Source of the DNA: an uncultured Acidobacteriota bacterium
GTDB lineage: Bacteria; Acidobacteriota; Terriglobia; UBA7540
NCBI GenBank assembly: GCA_937900045.1
Contig: CALCEB010000275.1
Coordinates: 1 to 54,614 of the forward strand
DNA: 54,614 nt
Reading direction: 5' to 3'
Shown here: positions 25,768-35,752 of the stretch, piece by piece
Layout: every line of letters begins with the position of its first letter
Numbering within the stretch: position 1 is the stretch's first letter
Position numbers and translations under genes: made by a program
Notes under the pieces: model-generated
The model's database searches: none
The model's input: only the letters and a program-made list of their open reading frames with translations
What the model was told of the DNA's origin: nothing

Positions 25768-27234
25768 ATGCAAGTTTTGGTCTTCACATTTTGCGCGTTG
25801 TTCCCGTCGCAGTCCGGCGTCGTGACTGCATCCCGGCTCAATAAGGCAGGGTTGCAATTCTACCGCCAGGGACAAATGGCAGCAGCAGAGCGCGATTTTC
25901 GTCAAGCCCTCAGTATCGATCCCGGGAACTTTGCGGCATGGAGCGACCTTGCCGTGGTTCTCGGCAAGGAGGGGAAGCTCCATGAGGCGATTACAACGTT
26001 CCAGCAGGCGCTGAGAATCGACCCTCAAAACGCCAGAATTCACAGTAATCTGGCGACGGTTCTTCAACACGCCGGTCTGCTGAACGACGCCATCACGGAG
26101 ATGCGGCGGGCATCCAAACTTGCTCCGCAGGACGACTCCATCCGCTGGAATCTTGCGCTGCTCCTGGCGGAACACCACGAGGATGCGCAGGCGGAACAGC
26201 AGATGCGGGCCGTCCTCCATCGCAACCCTGCCAGCGCGGCAAGACACCAGGCGCTTGCTGAGCTTCTCGGACGCCAGAAACGATATTCTGATGCAATCCA
26301 GCAATATCATTTTGCCTTGCAGTACGCGCCCCGCGACCCTTCCGTTCATTTCGAGCTGGGGAAACTGTATCAATTGACCCGCCAATACGAACTTGCAGCT
26401 AAGGAATTCCGAAAAGCGATCCAGGGGAAGCCTGATGATGCCGATTACGTTGGCGCGCTAGGGAATGTAGCTCTGGCATCGAACGATCTCAATACGGCTG
26501 AAAAGGAGTTGAAACGGGCGATTCAGTTGCGACCCGCATTAGGAGAAGCTCATCGTGATCTTGGGATTCTTCTGATGAGAAAAGGGCAGATCGTGGAGAG
26601 CCTCACGCAGTTGCAAATCGCCGCGCAACTGCTTCCCCACGATGCTTCTGTCCATTTTACGCTAGGTCAAGCTCTTGAAAAAACTGGCCGCAAAACAGAC
26701 GCCAACCAGCAGTTCCAGATTAGCAAAACCATTCGTCAGGCTTCGGATGAGACGCAGTTGGCCAAAGCCTACGTAAATGAAGGGACCAACCTTTTGCAGT
26801 CTGGACAGGCGCAAGCCGCCGCGCAGAAACTTAAGCAAGCCGTGCGCCTGGACCCTCGTGACCCGCTTGCGCTGTACGACTACGGATTGGCTTTGCTCCT
26901 TGAAGGAAAAGCCCCAGAAGCAATCACGGAATTTGATATCGTCCTGCGGCTGACGCCGGATGACCCGGACACACTTTATTACCGTGGCCGCGCCTTGATA
27001 GCTGAGGAGCGTTGGCCAGAGGCGGTTAACGACCTCCAAACCGCGGTGCAGATAAAGCCCGATGACGCCTTTGCGCATAACGCTCTCGGAATCGCATTGG
27101 CAAAGAAGGGAAACTTTCCTGAAGCGATCAGTCAGCTTCAACTTGCTCGCCACCTCCGGCCAGACAACCCATCTTTTCAAATCAATTTGACTTGTGCGCA
27201 GCATCACCTGATGAATTGCCAGCTTGTACCGTAG
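25768..27234 (+). CDS. Exported tetratricopeptide-repeat protein
   Basis: A 488-residue protein with a hydrophobic N-terminus (LVFTFCALFPSQSG) followed by about a dozen TPR units, from AGLQFYRQGQMAAAERDFRQAL to AIGIALAKKGNFPEAISQLQLA-like ends. Each shows the A8/P32 pattern, e.g. ALSIDP, ALRIDP, AVRLDP, IVLRLTP. It should form a protein-binding superhelix outside the inner membrane or anchored to it. I chose ATG 25768 with GGGGAG 5 nt upstream; an in-frame GTG at 25711 gives a longer form. The role is unknown. It is divergent from the MFS gene. Confidence 0.82.
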   Translation: MQVLVFTFCALFPSQSGVVTASRLNKAGLQFYRQGQMAAAERDFRQALSIDPGNFAAWSDLAVVLGKEGKLHEAITTFQQALRIDPQNARIHSNLATVLQHAGLLNDAITEMRRASKLAPQDDSIRWNLALLLAEHHEDAQAEQQMRAVLHRNPASAARHQALAELLGRQKRYSDAIQQYHFALQYAPRDPSVHFELGKLYQLTRQYELAAKEFRKAIQGKPDDADYVGALGNVALASNDLNTAEKELKRAIQLRPALGEAHRDLGILLMRKGQIVESLTQLQIAAQLLPHDASVHFTLGQALEKTGRKTDANQQFQISKTIRQASDETQLAKAYVNEGTNLLQSGQAQAAAQKLKQAVRLDPRDPLALYDYGLALLLEGKAPEAITEFDIVLRLTPDDPDTLYYRGRALIAEERWPEAVNDLQTAVQIKPDDAFAHNALGIALAKKGNFPEAISQLQLARHLRPDNPSFQINLTCAQHHLMNCQLVP

Positions 27235-27596
27235 AAGTTCAGGTGATTCTGGAATACTTCCCGAATAGTCCGGCAAAAGACAAATTCCCAAAAAATAATA
27301 CGCTGAGATTGGTATTCCTCGCCTGAAAGCTTACAGGTCCCCCTGAACGGCTCAAGTCTTGTGGGTTTATTCAAGGGAAGAACCATGCAGAGGAGTCTAA
27401 GACCCCCAACCTTTAACCGCTAAATCAGCAGACGCCGTTTCATTGTAGAAAAATAGTTTCAACAATCAATGAGTAGGTATAATGTATAGATCTTGAATCA
27501 TTTCAAATTATACATGCAACCACCGCTTGATTGCGCGGGCTGCGGACGCGCCACTCATCACCCAATGTGTTCGATAGAAGTTTTCGGACCTTCACT
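27235..27596. promoter_or_regulatory. Intergenic region with a likely promoter for the next gene
   Basis: TATAAT at 27478-27483 is a perfect -10 box. The -35 is weak (TTTCAA at 27457-27462, short spacing). A long-spaced inverted repeat ATGTATA (27482-27488) and TATACAT (27509-27515) overlaps the start of the transcript and could be an operator. The first 180 bases hold nothing I can identify. Confidence 0.4.
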
Positions 27597-29843
27597 ATGA
27601 CTACGCGGCGAAATTTTCTTACTGCAAACCTCATCGGCGCAGCCGGATGGGCTTGGAATGCTGGCCCAATGGCCTCAAACCCTGTCGGCTCTGCGGCGGC
27701 GCCTGAAATGCCGGATACGCGTTCTGACCGGGATTTCTGGAATGACTGGCCTGCTTACCTGACTGCGAAGATGAACCAGGCGCGGAAGAGGCGGCTGGCG
27801 CAGTTGGCTGCCATTCAATCCCGAGAGCAAGTGCAGGAACGGGCCGCCTTCGTCCGTGCGAAGATCTGGGAATTGATTGGAGGCCCCCTCGATAAAACAC
27901 CTTTGAACCCTCGGGTTACCGGGATTATTGACCGTGGCCAATACCGGATCGAGAAAGTCGTATTCGAGAGCCTGCCGGAGGTTTACGTCACGGCTAATTT
28001 GTATATTCCTGGCTCGGGCAAGTCTCCTTTTCCCTCCATCCTCGCGCCTCTGGGCCACACCAATGACGGGAAGGCTTATCGCAACTACCAGTACCTTTAT
28101 CAGAATCTAGCGCGAAAGGGCTACGTGGTTCTTGCTTTCGATCCCTTCGGGCAAGGTGAACGGTTTCAGTACATCAACCCCCAGACGGGCCGGTCGCGCT
28201 ACGGACCGACTGGAGAGCATTCGCAGGCGGGCCGTCCGCTGATCCTGCTCGGTAATACCTTTGCGCTCTACCGCGTGTGGGATGGAATCCGCGCGCTGGA
28301 CTATCTCGTCAGCCGCCCGGAGGTGGATAGCACTCGCGTCGGGTGTACCGGGCACTCCGGCGGTGGCACGATGACTATGTATCTTGCCGCCCTGGAACCG
28401 AGGCTCCGGGCGGCTGTCGAGGTGGAAGGAAATTCTGAGAATGTGGCAGGGCCGTTTTACGATCCGCCCGGCGCCACAGCAGATGCTGAGCAGAACATTG
28501 TGGGAGGCCTTCCTTACGGGCTTGACCGGGGTGATCTCCTGTGGGCCTTCGCGCCTAAGCCGCTTCTGGTTTGCTACACAACCCACGATGAAGGTGAAAC
28601 TTATTCTCCGGTCTACGAAGAATCCACACTGGAGATCTACCGGGAGCTTCAACGGGTGTATGGGTTACTCGGAGCAAAGGAGAAGGTCGCGATCTTTGCC
28701 TCCCACCTTCCCCATGACCTGGACTTCTTTCATCGGCGCGAGACATACGGGTGGTTCAACCGCTGGCTGGGAAACACGGATGCCGGAACCGGGGAGGCAG
28801 AGTTTGACGTTTCCCCCAACGGGGCGCTTGATTGTACGTCAACCGGCCAGGTATTGACCTCTCTCGGTGGGCGTTCCGTGGTCCAGGTGAATATGGACCG
28901 GGCCCGGCAGATGATGCCGCAAAGTCCATTCGGGAACGGTTCGGCGGATAGTGCGGCTTTCCGAGGGAAGATGCGTGATGAGTTGAAGGATTTATTGGCT
29001 CTGCCGCACCGCCGGTCTCCGCTCAATTCCAAGATTCTTTCATCCAACCGGCAAGGGAATTCGGTTATCGAGGAGTTCGAGTTCGATTCCGAACCGGGCG
29101 TTCGTATCCCGGGCTGGTTTGTAGCGCCCGCGTTCCTCAGTGCGCCGCGTTCGATGATTCTTTACGTGACGGATGGCGGCGGCAACGAAATCGTTGCGGA
29201 GCCGGGATCAATGGACCGCGTGATTGGCGCGGGTCATGCCGTCTGTGCGATTACGCTGCGAGGTCTCGGCATCGCCACGCCTCGATTTCCGCAGGCCGGC
29301 CCCAGGTTTTATGGCGGTGGCCGGAATATGGCCGAAAGGTTCGCGTGGGCTAATCTTGCCCTGGGCTTGCCGGTTGTTGGCCAACGTGTCTGGGATACGT
29401 TGAGAGCCATAGATTACCTGGCCAGCCGAGCAGACGTTGTCGCGTCGCAGATTCGCATCCTGGGCACGCAGGGAGCGGGCTTGGCGGCAGTGATGGCGGC
29501 GGTTTTGGATGCCCGCTCCAGATCTGTTCTCCTGGACCGGACGTTGGTAAGCTACGCTTCGATCATCGAGGCAGAAGAATATTCCTTAGAGCTTGAGTGG
29601 TTCGTGCCAGGCATCTTGCGCAAGTTTGATCTTCCCGGCCTTGTGGTTGCGCTGAGTCCCCGCCCGTGCTGGGTTTTGAACGGCATCGATCCGAACGGCC
29701 GGATTCTTCCCGAAACATCTGTGTGGGAGCAGTATCCGCAGAAAATGAATGCGGGGTCGCCGGTTTCCAAAAACGTGAAGATTCTGGTTGAGCCGGAGCG
29801 CGATGAGCAGGACAGCTATCTTGAATGGCTGTCGAAAACATGA
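27597..29843 (+). CDS. Tat-exported tandem alpha/beta-hydrolase (esterase) with a dead second domain
   Basis: A 748-residue protein with a Tat signal (TTRRNFLTANLIGAAG). The first hydrolase domain has APLGHTNDGK, nucleophile GCTGHSGGGTM, an acid near CYTTHDEGE and a histidine in HLPHDLDFFH. The second domain keeps the fold (YVTDGGGNE, IDYLASR, LSPRPCWVLNG) but its nucleophile elbow reads GTQGAG, with glutamine in place of serine, so it is probably inactive. It is likely an acetyl-xylan-type or uronoyl esterase; the substrate is inferred from neighbours. Starts earlier than ATG 27597 are possible but would hide the Tat signal. A related protein is encoded at 39232. Confidence 0.85.
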   Translation: MTTRRNFLTANLIGAAGWAWNAGPMASNPVGSAAAPEMPDTRSDRDFWNDWPAYLTAKMNQARKRRLAQLAAIQSREQVQERAAFVRAKIWELIGGPLDKTPLNPRVTGIIDRGQYRIEKVVFESLPEVYVTANLYIPGSGKSPFPSILAPLGHTNDGKAYRNYQYLYQNLARKGYVVLAFDPFGQGERFQYINPQTGRSRYGPTGEHSQAGRPLILLGNTFALYRVWDGIRALDYLVSRPEVDSTRVGCTGHSGGGTMTMYLAALEPRLRAAVEVEGNSENVAGPFYDPPGATADAEQNIVGGLPYGLDRGDLLWAFAPKPLLVCYTTHDEGETYSPVYEESTLEIYRELQRVYGLLGAKEKVAIFASHLPHDLDFFHRRETYGWFNRWLGNTDAGTGEAEFDVSPNGALDCTSTGQVLTSLGGRSVVQVNMDRARQMMPQSPFGNGSADSAAFRGKMRDELKDLLALPHRRSPLNSKILSSNRQGNSVIEEFEFDSEPGVRIPGWFVAPAFLSAPRSMILYVTDGGGNEIVAEPGSMDRVIGAGHAVCAITLRGLGIATPRFPQAGPRFYGGGRNMAERFAWANLALGLPVVGQRVWDTLRAIDYLASRADVVASQIRILGTQGAGLAAVMAAVLDARSRSVLLDRTLVSYASIIEAEEYSLELEWFVPGILRKFDLPGLVVALSPRPCWVLNGIDPNGRILPETSVWEQYPQKMNAGSPVSKNVKILVEPERDEQDSYLEWLSKT

Positions 29844-30101
29844 AACGAGCCCTGGGTCGCGATGAATTGGCAGGCCGGGCGAAGAAAATGCCGGTCCAAG
29901 AGGATACAACCAAAATCCTTGTGCTGCGGAAAGGCGCCGCTTTCGGGATTCTTGGACAAGTTCGGGTTTTTCAGGCCACGATGGCCCTAGCGGCGTTGCT
30001 CTCGCCTCCGAAAGTATTAAAATTTTCCCGGCGGAGGGAACCTAACCGCAACAGAGGCAGTTGTCGCACTGGCGGTTTAACCCCGCCCAAAGAGGTGAAT
30101 A

Positions 30102-31232
30102 ATGAAAAAACTGATTCTTTTGCTGGTATTGACGCTCGCAGGAGGAGCATGCAGCAAGCAACAAACGGAAAAAATATCGCCTTCAGCTTCGCCCGCAACT
30201 GCCCCCGCCACGGGTCCTTTTTCTGACAGTGAGCTTCAGGCGTTTGCCGCCCTCGAGCCCATTGACACCCACACGCACGTCTTTCAAAGTGCTCCGGCTT
30301 TTTACGCCATGCTCCAGAAGCTCCATATGCACATTCTGGACATCTGTGTTGATGATGACCACAGCGTCTTCCAGAAAAACTTGCCATTGGAGATCAAAAA
30401 CGCTTTGGAAGTGGTCCGCGCGAGTGCTGGCAACGCAGCCCTTTGCACGACCTTTGATCCGTTCAAATTCAAAGAGCGCGGTTTTACTCAAGCGGCCATC
30501 CGCCAGATCAACCACAATTTTGACCAAGGCGCTATTGCGGTAAAAATCTGGAAAAACATTGGTATGGAAATCAAGGATGCCAAGGGCAACTACATTCTGC
30601 CGGATAATCCCATCTTCGGGCCAATCTACAAGGACATCGCCGCGCACCACAAAACTCTAATTGCTCACGTGGCGGACCCCAACACCTTGTGGGAACCACC
30701 CAACCCCAAAGCGCCAGATTACTCCTACTACATGGAGCACCCGGAGTGGTACATGTATAAGAAGGCTCATCCGGCGTCTAAAGAGGCGATCCTTCGGGCG
30801 CGGGATCATTTGTTGGAGGAAAACCCGAACCTGCGCGTGGTCGGAGCGCACCTCGGAAGCATGGAAGCTGATTTCGGCCAACTCGCCCGGCATCTCGACC
30901 GTTATTCCAACTTTGCCGTTGATACCGCCGCGCGCATGCCCTACCTGATGATGCAACCGCGCCCAAACATCATCAATTTCATCACTAAATATCAGGACCG
31001 CCTGGTTTACGGGACGGATCTCGGCTTCTCTCCCGGCAAGGATCCCGAGGCCACCGTAAAATATTGGGAAAATTATTACGCGCGGGACTGGCGGTTCCTT
31101 GCCACGGATGACACGCTGGAGTACCAGGGCCGCAAAGTACAGGGACTTGATCTGCCCCAGTCCATCCTCCGCAAGCTGTATCACGACAACGCCGTGCAGT
31201 GGTTTCCCGGTATCGTGCCTGAAGCCCATTGA
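30102..31232 (+). CDS. Lipoprotein amidohydrolase (TIM-barrel metal-dependent hydrolase)
   Basis: A 376-residue protein with a lipoprotein signal (LVLTLAGGAC, lipobox LAGGAC). Metal-binding candidates of the amidohydrolase_2 family are visible: DTHTHVF at the first strand, HVAD in the middle, GAHLGSME, and YGTDLGF near the C-terminus. Such enzymes hydrolyse or decarboxylate cyclic or aromatic acids; the substrate is unknown. AGAGGTG 6 nt before ATG 30102 sets the start. It follows the tandem esterase gene after 258 bases that carry no supported gene. It may be released with the esterase in the periplasm. Confidence 0.85.
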   Translation: MKKLILLLVLTLAGGACSKQQTEKISPSASPATAPATGPFSDSELQAFAALEPIDTHTHVFQSAPAFYAMLQKLHMHILDICVDDDHSVFQKNLPLEIKNALEVVRASAGNAALCTTFDPFKFKERGFTQAAIRQINHNFDQGAIAVKIWKNIGMEIKDAKGNYILPDNPIFGPIYKDIAAHHKTLIAHVADPNTLWEPPNPKAPDYSYYMEHPEWYMYKKAHPASKEAILRARDHLLEENPNLRVVGAHLGSMEADFGQLARHLDRYSNFAVDTAARMPYLMMQPRPNIINFITKYQDRLVYGTDLGFSPGKDPEATVKYWENYYARDWRFLATDDTLEYQGRKVQGLDLPQSILRKLYHDNAVQWFPGIVPEAH

Positions 31233-31474
31233 ACGCCACAGCCGTTGAGGGTTTATTAAGAACGCTTCGAGGTCTTGACCATAGAGCCTGAAGAGGCTTG
31301 CGAAAGGGACCTTCGAGAGGTGTCAGCATTGATATGGAGTTCGGACCATACTCGTTGAACCCGCCCAATTCGGGCCGCGATGCAGAGAAGGTTGAGGCAT
31401 GAAAGCCATTGCCGCTCGGTCTTCAAGAGTGATCGATGAACAGCCCAAGGCGCGGACCAGAAACTTGCCGGCAT

Positions 31475-32536
31475 TCACCGTTCTGGGATTCCGGGGGCAA
31501 TCCCGGCCGGAACCTCATTGCTGGGGGAAAAGAGGCGAAGGCATGATTCTCTCTTGACTAACTCCGTTGGGATGGTCACGCGCCGGGGGGGAAGATCGGG
31601 CCGCTCGATGCGTGTCAACACCATCTCCACAAGTTGTTTGCCCAGTTGCTCGGGAAACTCCCGAATGGTCGTCAAGCGAGGGGTCAGCAGCTCGCTGTAA
31701 GTGTCATTGCAACCCACCACGCTCAAGTCATCCGGGATACGCACAGAGCAATCAGCGGCCGCTTTGTAAACGCCGGCGGCGATCGGATCCGTACCGGCGA
31801 AAATGGCAGTGATGGGATCGCCCCGGCTCAAAATCAACTTCGCTCCCAGGTAGCCGATCTCCTGCTCGCTGTTAGACTCCACGTCCTGCTGGCAGGGATC
31901 CAGTCCTGCCTCTTCCATCGCTCTTGAGTAACCCCGATAACAGCGTTCCAACCAAGGCATCCGGCTGTTTCCGACGCACCAAATGTGTCGATGACCCAAG
32001 CTCTGAAGGTAACGCGTCATCTCATAGGCGCCTTGGATGTCATCCGAAAAAACGGTGTCTCCTCCGGTGGTTGGCCCTTCCCCGAAAAGATTGTTGCCCA
32101 GCACCGCGAATGGAGATTCGCGTTCCTGTAACCCCGTGATCAAATTTTGCGAATTTGTCCCGGCCAGGATGACAGCTCTGGCAATATCACGCCGGCGTAA
32201 TACCGTTGGCAAGTGCAGGTCCTTGGGAGGAACATCGCCCGGATATTGGAAGGATAAGAACAGCATGTCCCAGCCGCGAAGCGCGCACTGGCTTTGTGCC
32301 CCGACCAGGATTCTGGAGTGAAAGAAGTGGAGCATTTCCCGGTTGCTCAGCACAAATGCCACCGTGCGAGACCGGTTGGCATTGTGCAGGTCAATCCCCA
32401 GTTGCAGGGAGGCCTGCCGGACGCGCTCCTGTAATTCACCTCCCACTCGCGCGCTGCCGTTGACGATCCGGGAAACGGTCGCAAGACTCACCCCCGCTGT
32501 TTTTGCGAGCTGTCTCAAAGTTGGCTTTCCGGCCAT
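31475..32536 (-). CDS. LacI-family transcriptional regulator
   Basis: A 353-residue repressor. The N-terminal helix-turn-helix is TLRQLAKTAGVSLATVSRIVNG (about residues 6-27), followed by a hinge helix and a periplasmic-binding-like sensor domain (VFSDDIQGAYEMTRYL, AIFAGTDPIAAGVYKAA, DLSVVGCNDTYSELLTPRLTTI). It probably controls the divergent nagB-like/oxidoreductase/TonB genes in response to a sugar. GGAGGGAATTGG before ATG 32534-32536 sets the start. The C-terminal 15 residues extend past the usual end of the family. Confidence 0.92.
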   Translation of the reverse strand: MAGKPTLRQLAKTAGVSLATVSRIVNGSARVGGELQERVRQASLQLGIDLHNANRSRTVAFVLSNREMLHFFHSRILVGAQSQCALRGWDMLFLSFQYPGDVPPKDLHLPTVLRRRDIARAVILAGTNSQNLITGLQERESPFAVLGNNLFGEGPTTGGDTVFSDDIQGAYEMTRYLQSLGHRHIWCVGNSRMPWLERCYRGYSRAMEEAGLDPCQQDVESNSEQEIGYLGAKLILSRGDPITAIFAGTDPIAAGVYKAAADCSVRIPDDLSVVGCNDTYSELLTPRLTTIREFPEQLGKQLVEMVLTRIERPDLPPRRVTIPTELVKRESCLRLFSPSNEVPAGIAPGIPER

Positions 32537-32945
32537 CCAATTCCCTCCATCGGTGATACCACCCAGTTTGGGTTATTCGGACCTCACGATTGAAGCCAGT
32601 CTCTCAGTTTCCAGTGAGGGAAAATAAAAGTCTAGTAAGTGAGCCCTCCGGTCTTGCCATTTCAAACTTATGAAAACGAGACATTACAAACCGGCGAAAG
32701 ATTTCTCCCTATTCTGGCAGGTGAACCGCATTTCTTCCTGAGCTTTGATCTCTCATTTTCCTGGAGAGTCTCCCCTTACGGATCAATTCGATGGTCCAAA
32801 GCCAACATCGACATCCTGGAAAACCCCAAGGCTAAAGCAGAGCTGCCTTGCTTAACTATACCGCGTCTTGCTTTATGGCTGCCATAAAAAAGTAAGGTGA
32901 ATGTGGCCTTTAAGAATATTTTCTGAAATACAGAGAAAATCTATC
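32537..32945. other. Intergenic region between divergent lacI-type and nagB-like genes
   Basis: No gene can be supported here. The region becomes AT-rich toward 32900. I looked for a LacI-type palindrome with a central CG and found no convincing site. Its length fits a control region for both directions. Confidence 0.4.
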
Positions 32946-32974
32946 TTGACAACTATTGCTTCCTGGTGTAAATA
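32946..32974 (+). promoter_or_regulatory. Sigma-70-type promoter
   Basis: TTGACA (32946-32951), a 17-nt spacer and TAAATA (32969-32974) form a near-consensus promoter pointing toward the nagB-like gene, about 330 bases upstream of it. Confidence 0.6.
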
Positions 32975-33032
32975 TACGCCATCGAAAATGTTGACTCGGC
33001 TTTTGATGGAAAAACACTAAGAGGAATTACTG

Positions 33033-33101
33033 TTGTTCTGTAAAATCCTGCTGGGAATTGCTTTTTTATTCGCAGCTAATGGCAGGCTTGCAGGTCAGTG
33101 A
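33033..33101 (+). pseudogene. Orphan signal-peptide-like mini-ORF
   Basis: TTG at 33033 has AAGAGGA 6 nt upstream and opens a 22-codon frame (F-C-K-I-L-L-G-I-A-F-L-F-A-A-N-G-R-L-A-G-Q) that looks exactly like a Sec signal peptide and then stops. It may be the start of a lost exported protein, or a leader peptide in the transcript from the promoter at 32946. Confidence 0.4.
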
Positions 33102-33300
33102 AAATCTCCAACTTGTCGACTCTGCCTTAGGGGAAACTAAGATTAGAAAGACTATGGGGCCATCGGATTTAGTGCCCACTCATGATCTGGAAACGAATAA
33201 TCGTCACCAAATATTAGCATTTTAAGAGCATCAGTAGTTTCAGTGCTCGCCGGAATGCACATGCCAGGCTTTAGCATTGAACTTCCAATGGGGAACTGTA

Positions 33301-34098
33301 ATGAGTGGAAGACCAACGGATCTGAAACGCTTTCAAGTGGATGGTTTGAAGGTTGAGATACACCCCTCGAGTCAAGCTGCTGGAAAGGCGGCGGCGAAGA
33401 CTGTGGTTGCAGTTCTCCGTGAGCTTTCAAGTGGTAATGGAAGGAGCGGAGTCATCTTTGCAACGGGCGCTTCACAAATTGAAACTCTCCGTGCGCTGAC
33501 GGCATTACGCGATGTTCCCTGGGAACGCGTTGTTGGCTTTCATATGGACGAATACCTTGGCATTGGCCCGGAGCACCCAGCTTCGTTCCGCCGCTACCTA
33601 CGTGAAGAATTGACGCGGCGCGTCCGGTTGCGTGAATTTCATGAAATCGATGGTACAGCCCCAGATCCGGAGCGAACCTGCGGCGAATATGGTGACCTGC
33701 TTCGATCCCAGAGTCTTCAACTATGCCTCCTCGGCATCGGAGAAAACGGTCATTTGGCCTTTAATGATCCGGCTGAGGCCAACTTCTGGGACCCTTTGGA
33801 CGCAAAAGTCGTTTCGCTCGATCCAATCTGCCGGCAACAGCAAGTAGCAGAAGGATGGTTTCAGAAACTCACAGACGTGCCGCAGCAGGCCATAACGCTC
33901 ACCATCCCCGTCCTGATGCGCGTCCCGAAACTGATCGTTTCGGTACCGGGCATACGCAAAGCCGGCATTGTGAGCCGCGTGTTGGGGGAGACGATTTCCA
34001 CGGCCTGTCCGGCCACCATTTTGCGGACGCACCCGGACGCAACCCTATATTTGGATGAAGAGTCTGCGGCTGAAGTCGAAAAGAACGCCACCTATTGA
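33301..34098 (+). CDS. Glucosamine-6-phosphate deaminase-like sugar isomerase
   Basis: A 265-residue NagB/6-phosphogluconolactonase-fold protein. GVIFATGASQIETL binds phosphate, VVGFHMDEYLGI carries the catalytic aspartate-glutamate pair, and LLGIGENGHLAFNDPAE matches the NagB motif GIGxDGHxAFNEP with Asp in place of Glu. In NagB it converts glucosamine 6-phosphate to fructose 6-phosphate and ammonia; the altered NDP motif leaves the true substrate open. ATG 33301 is preferred, with GGGGAA 6-7 nt upstream. It heads a probable operon with the oxidoreductase gene 61 nt downstream. Confidence 0.85.
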   Translation: MSGRPTDLKRFQVDGLKVEIHPSSQAAGKAAAKTVVAVLRELSSGNGRSGVIFATGASQIETLRALTALRDVPWERVVGFHMDEYLGIGPEHPASFRRYLREELTRRVRLREFHEIDGTAPDPERTCGEYGDLLRSQSLQLCLLGIGENGHLAFNDPAEANFWDPLDAKVVSLDPICRQQQVAEGWFQKLTDVPQQAITLTIPVLMRVPKLIVSVPGIRKAGIVSRVLGETISTACPATILRTHPDATLYLDEESAAEVEKNATY

Positions 34099-34159
34099 TC
34101 TGGAACCGTGAGTTCCAGCAAGCGGGCCTATCTCGCGGGAGGATTTTCAGGAGGAGATC

Positions 34160-35608
34160 ATGCCGGATCGAGAGGAAGACCGTAAGGAAATCACCCGCAG
34201 AGCTTTTGTTAAGCAAGCCGGCGGCGCCGTATTGGCGGCTTCGAGCACGGGCATGACTGCGCGGTCATATGCGCGGATTCTTGGAGCGAATGACCGGATT
34301 CGCCTGGGGCAACTCGGCTGCGGCTCGCGCAGTGAGGGCCACGTCCACATGGTGCACCTGGCGTCGAAGCAGATGCCGGTAGAAACCGTGGCCGTGTGCG
34401 ATCTCTGGAGTTTGGCGCGCGAGCGCCGCGCCGCCCAAGTGAAAAAGTTTTTCAATCTTGACCCTCAGACGTACCAGTACGCGGAGCAGTTGCTGGGCCG
34501 CAATGACATCGACGGGGTCATGATTGCCACCGGGGATTTCCAACATGCCAAGTTGTGTACAGAAGTGGTTCGCGCCGGGAAGGACTGCTATGTTGAAAAG
34601 CCATTCGCCAACGTCTTAGCAGAAGCCAAGGAAGCTCGCGATACCGTGAAAGCCTCCAAACAAGTCGTACAAGTAGGGACTCAGCACCGTAGCCAGCCCT
34701 ATCCTCTGGCGGTGCGGGATATCATTCGCTCCGGCCGCATCGGGAAGGTGGTCGAGATCGAGCAGGAATGGAATGTGAATGAGGAGCGCTGGCGGTTTCG
34801 CCAGGCGGATACGGGGATTTCGCGCCAGAGGCTGATGGATGAAAAGATGGAATGGAAACGGTGGATGGATGACCGCCCTTCGCAACTGCGCGAACAAGAC
34901 ACCGACTGGAAGCGCTGGCTGCTCGGCAAGCCGTACCGTCCATTCGATCCCCATGTTTACCTGGAGTTCCGGCTCTATAAAGATTTTTCCTCCGGGATTT
35001 TTGACCAGTGGCTCAGCCACGGCAGCGACCTTGTTCACTTGTGGATGGATGAGAGTTATCCGGTCAGCGCTGTGTCCCAGGGCGGCATTCTTGTTTGGAA
35101 CGACAGGCGGGAAAACCCCGACACCTGCATCGCGGCGCTAACCTACCCCAAGGGTTTCCTTTACACGTACCGAACCACGTTTGGAAATAGCTACCGGAGC
35201 TTCAGCCGCATCCTGGGCCGTGACGGCACCATCGTCAACTATGGCGGCGAGGGAGCATCCCTTTTTGTCGTGACGAAAGAGGGCGGGAGAAACGAAATTG
35301 ATCCGGACGAGTCGGGCCCGGTCTACACCAAAGCGCCGGAGATGGGCCCTGCCCGGGACGGAGCGGAAATGGTGCAGGTTCCGGGAGCACCGCAGGCCAA
35401 TTCACTCGGCCCGAATGATGACGATGTGACCCACCTTCTGAACTGGCTTCACGCCATGCAGGATCGTAAGCAGCCGAATGCCAATGTGGATCATGGCTTC
35501 TCCCATGCCCTGGTGTGCATCATGGCCACACAGTCTTATTGGACCGGAAAGAAGCTCTATTGGGACCCGAAGCGGGAAGAAATTGTGGATCACGCCGTTG
35601 AAGCTTAA
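34160..35608 (+). CDS. Tat-exported Gfo/Idh/MocA-family oxidoreductase
   Basis: A 482-residue protein. A Tat signal (TRRAFVKQAGGAVLAASS) is followed by a Rossmann NAD(P)-binding domain (IRLGQLGCGSRSEGH, AVCDLW) and the family signature EKPFANVLAEA. The C-terminal alpha/beta domain carries GTQHRSQP and HGSDLVHLWMD. Such exported relatives work on glycans or pseudo-sugars with tightly bound NAD. AGGAGGAGATC before ATG 34160 is a very strong ribosome binding site. It follows the nagB-like gene and precedes the TonB transporter gene on the same strand. Confidence 0.9.
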   Translation: MPDREEDRKEITRRAFVKQAGGAVLAASSTGMTARSYARILGANDRIRLGQLGCGSRSEGHVHMVHLASKQMPVETVAVCDLWSLARERRAAQVKKFFNLDPQTYQYAEQLLGRNDIDGVMIATGDFQHAKLCTEVVRAGKDCYVEKPFANVLAEAKEARDTVKASKQVVQVGTQHRSQPYPLAVRDIIRSGRIGKVVEIEQEWNVNEERWRFRQADTGISRQRLMDEKMEWKRWMDDRPSQLREQDTDWKRWLLGKPYRPFDPHVYLEFRLYKDFSSGIFDQWLSHGSDLVHLWMDESYPVSAVSQGGILVWNDRRENPDTCIAALTYPKGFLYTYRTTFGNSYRSFSRILGRDGTIVNYGGEGASLFVVTKEGGRNEIDPDESGPVYTKAPEMGPARDGAEMVQVPGAPQANSLGPNDDDVTHLLNWLHAMQDRKQPNANVDHGFSHALVCIMATQSYWTGKKLYWDPKREEIVDHAVEA

Positions 35609-35752
35609 CCAGGGCGCGAAGCTTTTGGGGATTAATCTGGATTGTTCAGAAAATTCTCCTGAATGACCGTTAGGGCGCGGGTTTAACTGAGCCCAACAAA
35701 GGCATTTCGATTGTTCTTTGTCTGGGTGTTTGACTTGCAACAGGAGGTCAAA

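Noticed and set aside
29825..30226. A 133-codon frame spanning the end of the tandem esterase and the start of the amidohydrolase gene
   Set aside because: It overlaps two well-supported genes in another frame, has no ribosome binding site and resembles no family.
32639..32887. An 82-codon frame in the lacI-nagB intergenic region
   Set aside because: No ribosome binding site, no recognisable domain and composition like the surrounding non-coding DNA.
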